Positions 33,637-43,374 of a stretch of 64,000 nucleotides of DNA are shown here, piece by piece. Source of the DNA: Pseudotamlana agarivorans. GTDB lineage: Bacteria > Bacteroidota > Bacteroidia > Flavobacteriales > Flavobacteriaceae. Each line of letters starts with the position of its first letter. The first letter of the stretch is position 1. The notes beneath the pieces are model-generated. The model was not told the origin of the DNA. It worked only from the letters and a program-made list of their open reading frames with translations, and did not search any database. Location of the stretch: positions 1 through 64,000 of the forward strand of contig NZ_LXEI01000003.1 in NCBI RefSeq assembly GCF_001642835.1, read 5' to 3'. The translations under genes and the position numbers were made by a program.

Positions 33637-34704
33637 ATGAGTAACGAAGGGCAGAAACCACAACAATCAGAGGAGGTTGACTTAGGACAATTGTTTAAGG
33701 TCATCGGAAGAGGTTTCGAAAAGTTATTTAAGTTTATAGCAAGCATATTTATTGGTTTGTACAAATTATTAATTGCTTTACTAGCGCATTTTTACAAAAA
33801 CATTATTTCGTATGGTGCAGCTATTATTATTGGTTTTGCTGCTGGTTTTGCTTTAGATGTAAATTCCGATAAATCATATGGCGCAAATATGTTTGTTGAA
33901 ACGAACTTTAATTCGGCTCGTCAAGTATATGAGAATGTTAAACAGTTACACCAATTAACTCTGGATGAGGATTCTATACGTTTAGCTGCGATTTTAAATA
34001 TAAAACCATCTCAGGCAGTAAAGTTAAAAGGGTTTTTTATTAACCCTTCAATTGATGAAAACCAAGTGGCAGAAATGTATTCCGAATTTTATTTGAAGCT
34101 AGATTCACTGTCTAGAACAGAAATGACTTACGATCGTTATGTGAACTCGCTAACGGCTACAAACTACCCGATACATCAAATTGGAGTGACTGCAACCGAC
34201 AAATCTTTGTTTAAAACGATCGAGCCAGGAGTGAAACATAAACTTATCGATAACCCATATTTAGAAAATTTGGTGCTCGCGAACAAAAGAAATTTGGAAA
34301 TGGAAGAAGCGGCATTGCGAAGTCAAATTCGAAAAACAGATTCTTTAGCCAATGAGTATTTAAAAATTAGAATAAACGAGTCTCGTAAGGAGCCTGTACA
34401 AGGTTCTGGAACGAACCTATATATGGCCGGAGATAGCGATTCAAATGGTTTGTTAGTGGATGAGTCTAAGGTGATTGAAAAGCGTTTGGATCTTGAAGAG
34501 TTACGACGTGAAGTTAATTTAAGAAAAGCTCAAGAGTTTGGGGTGATAAATATTGTAGCTGGTTTTCCAGAAACAGGATATGATACAAGAACTTGGACCG
34601 ACAAAAAGAAGTTTGTTTTACCGTTACTTTTATTTGGGTTAACACTTGCCGTTTTTGCATTTTTAGGCTTAGGAAAGTTTCTTAAACAGCAAAGTAAAAT
34701 TTAA
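33637..34704 (+). CDS. Wzz-like polysaccharide chain-length/co-polymerase protein
   Basis: A 355-residue inner-membrane protein with two transmembrane parts, one around residues 30-75 (with a helical re-entrant stretch) and one near 327-347, enclosing a large periplasmic region with coiled-coil character (LEMEEAALRSQIRKTDSLANEYLKIRINESRK). This topology, and the position at the head of a polysaccharide locus, match the Wzz/PCP type that sets O-chain length. It lacks the usual Pro/Gly-rich signature next to the second helix, so the family call is by topology. A terminator follows, separating it from rfbB. Confidence 0.5.
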   Translation: MSNEGQKPQQSEEVDLGQLFKVIGRGFEKLFKFIASIFIGLYKLLIALLAHFYKNIISYGAAIIIGFAAGFALDVNSDKSYGANMFVETNFNSARQVYENVKQLHQLTLDEDSIRLAAILNIKPSQAVKLKGFFINPSIDENQVAEMYSEFYLKLDSLSRTEMTYDRYVNSLTATNYPIHQIGVTATDKSLFKTIEPGVKHKLIDNPYLENLVLANKRNLEMEEAALRSQIRKTDSLANEYLKIRINESRKEPVQGSGTNLYMAGDSDSNGLLVDESKVIEKRLDLEELRREVNLRKAQEFGVINIVAGFPETGYDTRTWTDKKKFVLPLLLFGLTLAVFAFLGLGKFLKQQSKI

Positions 34705-34738
34705 GACTTAAATTGTAATGTTTATGTATTAGATATTG

Positions 34739-34770
34739 AAATCTCAGGTTACTTTTAATCTGAGATTTTT
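34739..34770 (+). terminator. Terminator after the Wzz-like gene
   Basis: AAATCTCAG (34739-34747) and CTGAGATTT (34760-34768) arms around a 12-base loop, ending in a T run. Confidence 0.75.
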
Positions 34771-34902
34771 AGTTTTATAAAAAACGGAGGTTTTTAGTGT
34801 TTTCAATTTAAATCTAAATGTGAAACTGGACAAAATAGGTGTTTGTAATATATACTTTTATGACATTTTATTAAATTGAGGAGCTATCAAAAGCAAAAAA
34901 TT

Positions 34903-35946
34903 ATGAATATATTAATTACTGGAGGTGCAGGTTTTATTGGTTCGCATGTGGTGAGGCTGTTTGTTGATAATTATCCAAACTATCACATCTTTAATTTAGA
35001 TGCACTGACCTATGCGGGAAACCTCGAAAATTTAAAAGATATTGAGGATAAACCAAATTATACCTTTGTTAAAGGTGATATCACCGATGAGTTTTTTGTT
35101 AACAATCTTTTTAATTCACATAAGTTTGATGGTGTGATTCATTTAGCAGCAGAATCACATGTTGATCGTTCTATAGTCGACCCTTTAGCCTTTGTGAAAA
35201 CGAATGTTATTGGAACCATGGTATTGCTTAATGCCTTTAAAAACATATGGCATGGTAATTATGAGAACAAACGTTTTTACCATGTAAGTACCGATGAGGT
35301 TTATGGAACATTAGGGGAAACAGGCTTGTTTACCGAAAACACATCCTATGATCCAAATTCGCCGTATTCTGCTTCAAAAGCGAGTTCAGATCATTTTGTT
35401 CGGGCTTATGGAGAAACGTATGGACTACCTTATGTCATATCCAATTGTTCTAATAATTATGGACAGTTTCAGTTTCCAGAAAAACTTATTCCATTATTAA
35501 TAAATAACATCATTCAAAATAAAGCGTTGCCTGTTTATGGTGATGGTAACTATACCAGAGATTGGTTGTATGTTAAGGATCATGCTTTGGCTATAGATTT
35601 AGTGTTTCATAAAGGCAAAAATACAGAGACTTATAATATTGGAGGTTTTAACGAATGGAAAAACATCGATTTAGTAACTCTATTATGTGCACAAATGGAT
35701 GAAAAATTAGGAAGAAAAGCGGGAACATCAGAAAAGTTAATAACCTACGTTAAAGATAGGCCAGGACATGATTTACGTTATGCTATTGATGCTTCTAAAA
35801 TTAATAAAGAACTAGGTTGGAAGCCATCCGTCACCTTTGAACAAGGTCTAGAAATTACTATCGACTGGTATTTAGAAAATGAAATCTGGTTAAAAAATGT
35901 TACCAGTGGAGCTTATCTAGAGTATTACGAGAAGCAGTATAGTTAG
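34903..35946 (+). CDS. rfbB: dTDP-glucose 4,6-dehydratase
   Basis: A 347-residue extended SDR that makes dTDP-4-keto-6-deoxyglucose, step two of dTDP-L-rhamnose synthesis. GGAGFIGSH (7-15) binds NAD; HLAAESHVDRSI, STDEVYG and YSASKASSDH give the catalytic Thr/Asp-Glu and Tyr-xxx-Lys set. The start was moved to ATG 34903, since the open frame from TTG 34876 adds nine unlikely residues. It begins the rfbBACD cluster, followed by rfbA after 131 bases that hold an interspersed repeat. Confidence 0.97.
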   Translation: MNILITGGAGFIGSHVVRLFVDNYPNYHIFNLDALTYAGNLENLKDIEDKPNYTFVKGDITDEFFVNNLFNSHKFDGVIHLAAESHVDRSIVDPLAFVKTNVIGTMVLLNAFKNIWHGNYENKRFYHVSTDEVYGTLGETGLFTENTSYDPNSPYSASKASSDHFVRAYGETYGLPYVISNCSNNYGQFQFPEKLIPLLINNIIQNKALPVYGDGNYTRDWLYVKDHALAIDLVFHKGKNTETYNIGGFNEWKNIDLVTLLCAQMDEKLGRKAGTSEKLITYVKDRPGHDLRYAIDASKINKELGWKPSVTFEQGLEITIDWYLENEIWLKNVTSGAYLEYYEKQYS

Positions 35947-35966
35947 GGGTAAGTAAGGGAAATGTA

Positions 35967-35988
35967 TCAGCCTGAGCTTGTCGAAGGG
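35967..35988. repeat. Interspersed repeat, inverse copy
   Basis: TCAGCCTGAGCTTGTCGAAGG is the reverse complement of the repeat at 25031-25054 with one mismatch over 21 bases. It lies between rfbB and rfbA. Confidence 0.6.
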
Positions 35989-36077
35989 CAATTTATCGTA
36001 AAAGTTAAATATTAGATATTAGAAGTTTAAAAGCCTACATCAGCCTAATATCACCATAACATCACAATAATAAACCA

Positions 36078-36944
36078 ATGAAAGGAATAATTTTAGCAGG
36101 CGGCTCGGGAACACGATTACATCCATTAACTTTATCGGTTAGTAAGCAACTCATGCCTATTTACGATAAACCTATGATTTACTATCCGCTTTCTACTTTA
36201 ATGTACGCAGGTATTCATGAGGTTTTAATTATATCTACACCTAAAGACTTGCCTTTGTTTAAAGATTTATTGGGAGATGGAAAAAAGTATGGTTGTACCT
36301 TTGAGTATGCTGTACAAGAAGAACCTAATGGTTTGGCAGAAGCCTTTGTAATAGGAGCCGATTTTATTGGCAATGATAAAGTGGCTTTAATATTAGGGGA
36401 TAATATATTTTATGGGACAGGTTTAGCAAAACTTTTGCAAGCAAATAACGATCCAGAAGGTGGTATTATTTATGCGTATCGTGTGCATGATCCAGAACGT
36501 TATGGGGTTGTAGAATTTGACGAATCGGGACAGGCCATTTCGATAGAAGAAAAGCCTGAGCAGCCTAAATCAAATTATGCTGTGCCAGGGATTTATTTCT
36601 ATGACAATTCAGTTGTAGACATTGCTAAAAATATAAAACCGAGCCATCGCGGTGAGTTAGAAATCACAGATGTAAATCGAGTTTATCTTGAACAAGGTAA
36701 GCTTAGTGTAAGCATTTTAGATCGTGGTACTGCTTGGTTAGATACCGGAACCTTTCAATCGCTTATGCAAGCGTCACAGTTTGTTGAGGTTATAGAAGAG
36801 CGTCAAGGTTTAAAAATTGGTGCTATTGAGGGCGCTGCTTTTGAAATGGGTTTTATAAACGAGGATCAATTTAGAGCCTTAGCAGAACCTTTGCTTAAAA
36901 GTGGCTACGGTAAAAATTTATTGGGTTTATTAAAAACGAAATAA
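36078..36944 (+). CDS. rfbA: Glucose-1-phosphate thymidylyltransferase
   Basis: A 288-residue nucleotidyltransferase making dTDP-glucose from dTTP and glucose-1-phosphate, the first step of dTDP-rhamnose synthesis. The N-terminal [11 protein letters not shown] (8-18) and [18 protein letters not shown] are the RmlA signature; [25 protein letters not shown] and TAWLDTGT complete the active site. The length is typical. It is the second gene of the rhamnose cluster. Confidence 0.97.
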   Translation: MKGIILAGGSGTRLHPLTLSVSKQLMPIYDKPMIYYPLSTLMYAGIHEVLIISTPKDLPLFKDLLGDGKKYGCTFEYAVQEEPNGLAEAFVIGADFIGNDKVALILGDNIFYGTGLAKLLQANNDPEGGIIYAYRVHDPERYGVVEFDESGQAISIEEKPEQPKSNYAVPGIYFYDNSVVDIAKNIKPSHRGELEITDVNRVYLEQGKLSVSILDRGTAWLDTGTFQSLMQASQFVEVIEERQGLKIGAIEGAAFEMGFINEDQFRALAEPLLKSGYGKNLLGLLKTK

Positions 36945-37029
36945 AATCATATCAACACGATTAATTATATAAGGTATAATTATCACGTTTTTATAGATTG
37001 AAAATAATAATAGAATACAAAAACAACGA

Positions 37030-37575
37030 ATGATTGTAAAGGAAACAAAGCTGAAGGATTGCTTTTTATTAGAACCTAAAGTTTTTGGTGATGATCGTGG
37101 CTATTTTTTAGAATGTTATAACCAAAATACCTTTAATGAGCTAACAGGCTTAGATGTTCAATTTGTACAGGATAACGAATCTTTTTCGTCTAGAGGAGTT
37201 TTAAGAGGTTTACATTTTCAGCGTGCTGAACATGCCCAAGCTAAGTTAGTACGTGTTATTCAGGGTTCGGTGTTAGATATAGCGGTCGACCTCAGAAAGG
37301 ATTCAGAAACTTTTGGCGAATACATTGCTGTAGAATTAAATGCAGACAATAAAAAACAGTTGTTTGTGCCTCGGGGCTTTGCCCATGGTTTTGTAGTATT
37401 AAGTGAAACGGCCTTATTCTCTTATAAATGTGATAACTTTTATAATAAGGCTTCGGAAGGCGGTATTATTTACAACGACAATACTTTAAATATCGATTGG
37501 AAAATAGAGGCTTCCGATTTAATTATTTCAGAAAAAGACCTTATACTTCCTAACTTTGAAAATATAGTTTTATAA
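37030..37575 (+). CDS. rfbC: dTDP-4-dehydrorhamnose 3,5-epimerase
   Basis: A 181-residue cupin epimerase acting on dTDP-4-keto-6-deoxyglucose. Family motifs: VFGDDRGYFLE at the N-terminus, FVQDNESFSSRGVLRGLHFQ (catalytic His in GLHFQ), VRVIQGSVLDIAVDLRKDS and FVPRGFAHGFVVLSE. Its stop overlaps the rfbD start codon by one base (TAATG), so translation is coupled. Confidence 0.97.
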   Translation: MIVKETKLKDCFLLEPKVFGDDRGYFLECYNQNTFNELTGLDVQFVQDNESFSSRGVLRGLHFQRAEHAQAKLVRVIQGSVLDIAVDLRKDSETFGEYIAVELNADNKKQLFVPRGFAHGFVVLSETALFSYKCDNFYNKASEGGIIYNDNTLNIDWKIEASDLIISEKDLILPNFENIVL

Positions 37576-38420
37576 TGAGTGTTTTAGTAGTAGGAGCAAA
37601 CGGGCAGCTAGGAAGTTGTATCAAAGATTTAGAAGTTCAGTATAAGGATTTAAATTTTATTTATACTGATGCTACTTTATTAAATATTTGCAATTTAAAA
37701 GAATTACAAGCTTTTTTTCAAGGGAATCAATCCATTGATTACTGTATAAATTGTGCAGCATATACGGCGGTTGATCAAGCCGAAACAGAAAAAGAAAAAG
37801 CTTTTCAAATTAACGCTGAAGGCGCTAAAAATTTGGCTTCCGTTTGCAAAGAAAATAAAGCGATTTTATTACATGTTTCAACCGATTTTGTGTTCGATGG
37901 CAAAAAAACAACGCCTTATACCGAAGCCGATACCCCAAACCCAATAAGCGTATATGGAGCTTCAAAACTACAAGGTGAAATAGAAATTCAAAAGTTAATA
38001 AAAGAACATTTTATTATTAGAACTTCTTGGTTGTACTCCGAGCATGGGAGCAACTTTTTGAAAACCATGTTACGATTGGCTGAAACAAGAGATGAAATTT
38101 CAGTGGTTTCCGACCAAATAGGAACCCCAACTTATGCGGGCGATTTGGCTGAGGTTTTATTGAAAATTATTGTTACTAGTAACAATAATTATGGCGTATA
38201 CCATTTTAGTAATGAAGGGGAAACGAGTTGGTACGATTTTGCTAGAACCATTTTTAAATTCGCAAATAGTAAAGTAAACGTTATAGCAATCCCAACTGAA
38301 GCGTATCCAACCGCTGCAAAGCGCCCAGAGTATTCAGTACTGAACAAAGGAAAAATTGTACAGGCATTATCTATTCGTGTACCTCACTGGCAGAAAAGTT
38401 TAGAAAATCTTTTTATTTGA
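37575..38420 (+). CDS. rfbD: dTDP-4-dehydrorhamnose reductase
   Basis: A 281-residue SDR that reduces dTDP-4-keto-L-rhamnose to dTDP-L-rhamnose, completing the pathway. VVGANGQLG (5-13) binds NADPH, VDQAETEKEKAFQINAEG and VFDGKKTTPYTE are family signatures, and YGASKLQGE gives Tyr and Lys of the active site. It is the last gene of the cluster. About 275 bases without a recognised feature follow, then the convergent glycosyltransferase gene. Confidence 0.96.
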   Translation: MSVLVVGANGQLGSCIKDLEVQYKDLNFIYTDATLLNICNLKELQAFFQGNQSIDYCINCAAYTAVDQAETEKEKAFQINAEGAKNLASVCKENKAILLHVSTDFVFDGKKTTPYTEADTPNPISVYGASKLQGEIEIQKLIKEHFIIRTSWLYSEHGSNFLKTMLRLAETRDEISVVSDQIGTPTYAGDLAEVLLKIIVTSNNNYGVYHFSNEGETSWYDFARTIFKFANSKVNVIAIPTEAYPTAAKRPEYSVLNKGKIVQALSIRVPHWQKSLENLFI

Positions 38421-38694
38421 AGTGGATACAACTTGGTTGGACTTATATCAAAAAAATAGAGAATTGATTGAGTAACAAAGGCCTAGTGCTAGTTGAATAT
38501 AATTATAAATTTAAATTCATTAATTGTTTTGTTACCTAAGTATGGGACGTCGTATTATAGCATATATCAATTCACTCAAAAAACAGATAACTCCCCTTCA
38601 GGTATTAGTTTAATAAAGGTGTCTGGAATAACATTATTTTAACGGGTGCTTTGTTAAGAATTTGAATAAATTAAGTTTAATTATTCCTTGTTTG

Positions 38695-39837
38695 TTAACC
38701 GTGTTTAGTAGAATAAGTACGATACAAGTCTTCTAATTTAGAAATATTATTAATCATATTAAATTTATTTTCAAATAACTGTAGAGCCTTTTTTTCAAAA
38801 TTCATTCTTAAAATGTCGTCGGAATATAATGTTTGAATGTATTCTGCCATTTGATCAATATCTTCATTGTCTACCACAAAACCATTAAAGTTATGTTCAA
38901 CTAAATCCCGATTACCGTCACTGTTCGTTACTACACAAGCCTTTCCTAAAGATAAGCTTTCAATAATTGAATACGGTAAACCTTCGTATCGAGCTGTAGA
39001 AATATATAGTTTGGAACGTTTTATGATTTTAAATATTTCATTTCTATCTATCCACTCAATAAGTAAAACATTATTTTCGAGATCATATTTTTTAATCTTA
39101 TTTTTAACAGACTCAATATTAGGGCTATATTCTCCAACTCCTAATATTACCAAATTAACATTAAAGTTTTTTTGTTTAAGTTTATGAATGACCTCAATCA
39201 TCATCTCTATATTTTTTTGAAATGATGGACGACCTACAGTACAGATATAATCATCAAATAAACGATCAAGGATTTGGGAAGGATTATTTTTATTTAATTT
39301 TATAGGTAAGATAGAATTATTAAACAACAGGGCGTTTTTTGAGCTATAATTTACCTCCTTAAGGCCACGTTGTCTTTCTGATTCCGAAGAGGCAACTAAC
39401 ACCGAATTAAATTGTTTAAAAAATTGCTCAATAAATAAAAAAATGCGTTTTTTTAATTTAGACTCAGCACTTAAATAAGAGTATGCTTGAGGGGTGTGAA
39501 AGACTTTTGTTTTGAAAAAAATATTAGCAGCTCTGGCAACAACCCCACCTTTTGCGCTATGAGCATGTATAATTTCAGGTTTTTCTTTTTTAATGATTTT
39601 AAAAGTGGAATAGATAGATTTAAAATCTTTAAAAAAATTTAACTCCCTTTGTATTGGTAATTTATATTCCTTAATTGAATTCCCGTTTTTATCTAAAAAC
39701 ACCTTTTTGGTATCGCTATCACCATGAATAACAATAGATTCAAATTTATCAGGATTTATATTTTCTAGTATTAAACGTAGCGAAACGTCAACACCACCAA
39801 CCGAATTGAGTACATGAACTACTTTTATTTTATTCAA
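38695..39837 (-). CDS. Glycosyltransferase family 4 protein
   Basis: A 380-residue GT-B retaining glycosyltransferase. HVLNSVGGVDVSLRLILE at the N-terminus, EIIHAHSAKGGVVARAANI in the middle and the C-terminal donor site ISTARYEGLPYSIIESLSLGKACVVTNSDGNRDLVEHNFNGFVV give the GT4 signature (E-x7-E in YEGLPYSIIE). It adds a sugar to the lipid-linked repeat unit on the cytoplasmic face; the sugar is unknown. It has its own promoter box and is the last gene of the minus-strand polysaccharide block. Confidence 0.93.
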   Translation of the reverse strand: MNKIKVVHVLNSVGGVDVSLRLILENINPDKFESIVIHGDSDTKKVFLDKNGNSIKEYKLPIQRELNFFKDFKSIYSTFKIIKKEKPEIIHAHSAKGGVVARAANIFFKTKVFHTPQAYSYLSAESKLKKRIFLFIEQFFKQFNSVLVASSESERQRGLKEVNYSSKNALLFNNSILPIKLNKNNPSQILDRLFDDYICTVGRPSFQKNIEMMIEVIHKLKQKNFNVNLVILGVGEYSPNIESVKNKIKKYDLENNVLLIEWIDRNEIFKIIKRSKLYISTARYEGLPYSIIESLSLGKACVVTNSDGNRDLVEHNFNGFVVDNEDIDQMAEYIQTLYSDDILRMNFEKKALQLFENKFNMINNISKLEDLYRTYSTKHG

Positions 39838-39862
39838 TATGCTTCATATTAAGAAATTCATG

Positions 39863-39870
39863 CAAAGTTA
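39863..39870 (-). promoter_or_regulatory. -7 promoter box of the terminal GT4 gene
   Basis: The minus strand reads TAACTTTG (TAnnTTTG), 26 bases upstream of the start at 39837, in the only sizeable gap near this end of the block. Confidence 0.55.
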
Positions 39871-39935
39871 TCAATTACATAATAAATTTTGCTTACTAAT
39901 AAAAAAATAATTTTTAGCATAGACACCTCTTTGTA

Positions 39936-41171
39936 CTATGGTGTTGGTTCTAAATGAGATTTCTTTTCGGAAGTTAAAAGTTTTATGCCTTTAGAGAATA
40001 TTAGAACTATAGCACAAAGTACTACTCCCATTTGTCGAGTTAAAACATTCTCGAATACAAAAAATAAAAGCATGGAGAGGTTTATCACAAAGGCAAATAA
40101 ACTGTGGCGATTATCAATTAAGGTTGTAAATGAGAAAAATAGCATACTTATTAAACCTATAATACCAGAGCCTAGATAAAAATTAAAATATTGATTATGT
40201 GTATTAAATTTTTTATCTAAAAACCATTGTTTGTGCTCTTGGTTATTAAAGTTTTCACCTGCTAAAAAACAGCTGTTTAATTTTTCTTGGGTATTTTCAA
40301 AACCCAATCCCGTAAACTTAGGGGAGCTATTTGTTGTGATTTTATACACACAATTCCATATGTAATAACGTGGTTCAAACCTTAGAATTTTATTAAGTGT
40401 AACATTATCTTCTTTAAAACCAAGAGTTAAACGTTCTTTGAAGTTGTTGTTAAAATAGAGCATAGTGAAACAAATCGCGGTAAAACTTCCAATAGTGATT
40501 AACTTAATTCTTCGATCTTTTATATAGAATATTGCCGTAAGTATTGCAATAAATAAGGATAGCATTGATGCTCTGGCAGATATAAAAAATAAAAATAAAA
40601 CTAAAGAAAATGAAAACAGGAATAACAAATACCTTAAGGGTTTATTTTTAGTTACTGTCACTAAAAAAAAGGAAGTAAATATTCCTATTAAATACATAAA
40701 ACCCATATATGGGCGATCACCTAATAGAAAGGAATTAACATCACCAACAGCGATATTGAAATTATCATCTAATAAGTAACCTTTTACAATTAAAACTAAG
40801 GAGGAAATAAATAACACAAAAACTCCAAATAAAAAGCTAAGCATTAGTTTTTTTATTTCTTTTCTATCTAATAGAGGTATTGATAGAATGTAAAAAGCTA
40901 TAAATAACCATAGTTTTGAGCTGACTTTTAAATCTTCCCACCTTTTAAAAATTATTATTTCTAAAAGTATAATACAGGCTAAGGAAATTATACAAATTAC
41001 TCCTTTGTTCTGTTTTAAAAATATGAGATGTTTTTTTTTAATAACAAAAGGGAATAAAATAGCTAAGCCTAATATAAATAAGTTTGTAATCGCTTCTCCT
41101 AAATCAATAAAAGGTACGAGTACAAGTAATAAGCAAAATAAAAGTAAATAAATGGTGTTTATAATTTTCAT
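39936..41171 (-). CDS. O-antigen polymerase/ligase-like membrane protein (second copy)
   Basis: A 411-residue protein with about ten to twelve transmembrane segments and a large periplasmic loop near residues 255-320 (ITTNSSPKFTGLGFENTQEKLN, NTHNQYFNFYLGSGIIGL). The HNQYFN motif in the last loop is typical of the Wzy_C/WaaL superfamily. It either polymerises repeat units or ligates the glycan to lipid A. It overlaps the upstream GT2 gene by four bases and is one of two such proteins in the locus, so one of each role is plausible. Confidence 0.8.
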   Translation of the reverse strand: MKIINTIYLLLFCLLLVLVPFIDLGEAITNLFILGLAILFPFVIKKKHLIFLKQNKGVICIISLACIILLEIIIFKRWEDLKVSSKLWLFIAFYILSIPLLDRKEIKKLMLSFLFGVFVLFISSLVLIVKGYLLDDNFNIAVGDVNSFLLGDRPYMGFMYLIGIFTSFFLVTVTKNKPLRYLLFLFSFSLVLFLFFISARASMLSLFIAILTAIFYIKDRRIKLITIGSFTAICFTMLYFNNNFKERLTLGFKEDNVTLNKILRFEPRYYIWNCVYKITTNSSPKFTGLGFENTQEKLNSCFLAGENFNNQEHKQWFLDKKFNTHNQYFNFYLGSGIIGLISMLFFSFTTLIDNRHSLFAFVINLSMLLFFVFENVLTRQMGVVLCAIVLIFSKGIKLLTSEKKSHLEPTP

Positions 41172-41968
41172 TCTTTTGAATTAAAAACCTTTTTAATTAC
41201 CGTAGTTATATTTCGAGACATAAATAATAATAGAATGTTTCTAATTAATCCGTAAATAGGATAGATCCCAAACTTGAAATGATGAATGATTATTCGTATA
41301 CGGCTTTTTACCTGGATAAATCTTTTTTGTGAAGAAATAGAATTTTCGTCAATGATATAATCCAATAAGGCCTCAGGCATATTCTCTGCTTTATATTTAT
41401 GGATTAATTTAAAGAAAAAGGCATAGTCTTCGGCTGCTTTATAGTTGGTAGGATAGCCATTTATGTGTTTTAGAACTTCTGTTCTAAAGACCACAGAAGG
41501 GTGTACAAACATGCTGTTTATGTACATTTTGTTCTTAATATCATCATACTGGGTTGGGTGTTTTAAAACATATAAAAGCTTCCCTTGTGTGTCTTTTATA
41601 TTTGCCCAAGTCCCTAATAAAAATACATCTTTATTTTGAGTTAAATATTCAACTTGTTTTTTAAATCGATCTTTTAAACATAAATCACCACAGTCCAAGC
41701 GACCGATATACTCATAATCTAGTTTTTTTATGATATTTAGGCCTTCATTTAAAGCATTTTCAATACCACGATTTTTTTCAAGAACTTCCATAATAATTTT
41801 TCCACACGAATAATTTTGCTGAAGGTTTTTAAGTATTGGTGGATTTTTACTGCCATCATCAATAACTAATATGTCAACTTGGAGATGAGTCTCACTGATA
41901 GATAAAAGAGACTGTAACAACCCTTCATTATTGTTGTAATGCGGAATTAATACTATTATATTGTTCAT
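41168..41968 (-). CDS. Glycosyltransferase family 2 protein
   Basis: A 266-residue GT-A glycosyltransferase. IVLIPHYNNNEGLLQSLLSI and ILVIDDGS open the nucleotide-binding domain, YIGRLDCGDLCLKDRF holds the metal-binding D-x-D-like motif, and AAEDYAFFFKL the catalytic-base ED. The C-terminal helix is hydrophobic and may rest on the membrane. Its start overlaps the end of the upstream polymerase-like gene by 41 bases and its stop overlaps the next start by four. Confidence 0.92.
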   Translation of the reverse strand: MNNIIVLIPHYNNNEGLLQSLLSISETHLQVDILVIDDGSKNPPILKNLQQNYSCGKIIMEVLEKNRGIENALNEGLNIIKKLDYEYIGRLDCGDLCLKDRFKKQVEYLTQNKDVFLLGTWANIKDTQGKLLYVLKHPTQYDDIKNKMYINSMFVHPSVVFRTEVLKHINGYPTNYKAAEDYAFFFKLIHKYKAENMPEALLDYIIDENSISSQKRFIQVKSRIRIIIHHFKFGIYPIYGLIRNILLLFMSRNITTVIKKVFNSKE

Positions 41969-43361
41969 TATTCTTTTTTTGTAGTAATATTAAAATAGCT
42001 AAGCATATCCAAAACCCATATAAACGAAAGGAATCTATTTGTAGCCAATTAAAGAAACATCCAATAAAGGCTACATTAAGTGACATAGTGATATAGTTAT
42101 ATTTTTTATTGTTTTTAATTTGTTTTAGTAAACTTAGAATGATAGTAATTAAAAATAGCATAAATATGAAAAAACCAAATATTCCTGTTTCGGCTAAAAC
42201 CCTAAGATACATATTATACCCAGGGGGGAAAGATTTGACTTCTTCATTGAGATAACTTTCTCTAAATTCATAATTATTTTTAACGGCCCACTCTGGGTAA
42301 AACTGTTTAGAAACATAAGTTTGTTGTCCCCAACCAGTTCCTGTTAATGGATTTCTTAAAAAGGCTTGAAACATTGCATATTGTATGCCCAATCTTGATT
42401 TATTAGATACTGCATTATCAGATTTACCGTATTTTGTGTTTTCAACAAAATTTAAAGAGTCTAGTCTTTCTTCTATGCTTATAGCAATTTTTTTACCATT
42501 AAAAATGATTACAATAATAACTAATATGGAGGAAGAAATTAATCCTTTAGTTAGTATTGATCTAAACCTTAACGATTCTTTATATGCAAAATATACACCT
42601 ACTAATATTTGTATTATTATTACTACAAATGCGGTTCGTGATTTTGTTAAAAAAGCTAGAATTACAACTAATAAAAATGGTACAAATTTTTTTATTCCTA
42701 CAGAGGTTAAAATATAGCTAAACATAAAGCCAGATATTGTTATCAAAAACGAACCTAATGCAGGAGGCTCATAGGTGGTAGATGATATTCTTCCTAAGTT
42801 ATAATCTAAATGAACTTTGACAAAAGGAAAGAAATCGAAAATAGATAAAACTGATGTTAGCGATTCCGCTCCTAAGTTTATGATGAAAAACTCTAAAAAA
42901 CCATAAATACTAACAACTATCAAGCTTGCTAAAAATACTTTTCTTGTTTTCTTAAAAAAATGAGTCACACCATAATCATAGCATATGTTATAGAAAACAT
43001 AAAAAAATATAACTCCTGAAAGTATTACAGAAATTAATTGTTTAAAGAGCCGCTCAAATCCAGAAGTTTGTTTGAAATAATAAGAGGATATTTGGGATAT
43101 ATTTAAAAAAGAAACAAAAAGAGCATAGCAAACAAATATCAAAAAAAGAGCATATAGAATTGAATTTAGAGGTAACCTTAGCTTAGAACGAATAAGGTCG
43201 TGAGTTAGTAAAAAAATAAATGATAAAAGAAAAAATATAGGTGAAGAGTCATTTCCATATTCTCCTAGGACCATAAAAAAACTTGGTACATTTGAATTAA
43301 AAGGCAAAAAGAACAAACCTGTAAAAAATAAAGTTTTACTAAGTGATTTTAAGGATATCAT
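41928..43361 (-). CDS. O-antigen polymerase/ligase-like membrane protein (first copy)
   Basis: A 477-residue protein with about twelve transmembrane segments. The large periplasmic loop near residues 315-385 contains LRNPLTGTGWGQQTY and PPGYNMYLRVLAETGIFGF, the pattern seen before the last helices in Wzy/WaaL proteins. It probably joins repeat units at the periplasmic face. It follows the GT gene at 43375 by 13 bases and overlaps the next GT2 gene. Confidence 0.82.
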   Translation of the reverse strand: MISLKSLSKTLFFTGLFFLPFNSNVPSFFMVLGEYGNDSSPIFFLLSFIFLLTHDLIRSKLRLPLNSILYALFLIFVCYALFVSFLNISQISSYYFKQTSGFERLFKQLISVILSGVIFFYVFYNICYDYGVTHFFKKTRKVFLASLIVVSIYGFLEFFIINLGAESLTSVLSIFDFFPFVKVHLDYNLGRISSTTYEPPALGSFLITISGFMFSYILTSVGIKKFVPFLLVVILAFLTKSRTAFVVIIIQILVGVYFAYKESLRFRSILTKGLISSSILVIIVIIFNGKKIAISIEERLDSLNFVENTKYGKSDNAVSNKSRLGIQYAMFQAFLRNPLTGTGWGQQTYVSKQFYPEWAVKNNYEFRESYLNEEVKSFPPGYNMYLRVLAETGIFGFFIFMLFLITIILSLLKQIKNNKKYNYITMSLNVAFIGCFFNWLQIDSFRLYGFWICLAILILLQKKNNEQYNSINSALQQ

Positions 43362-43374
43362 TTATACTACAGTA

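Noticed and set aside
38421-38694. Possible short coding remnant between rfbD and the GT4 gene
   Set aside because: One frame reads about 35 residues without a stop, but no start, ribosome site or similarity could be recognised.
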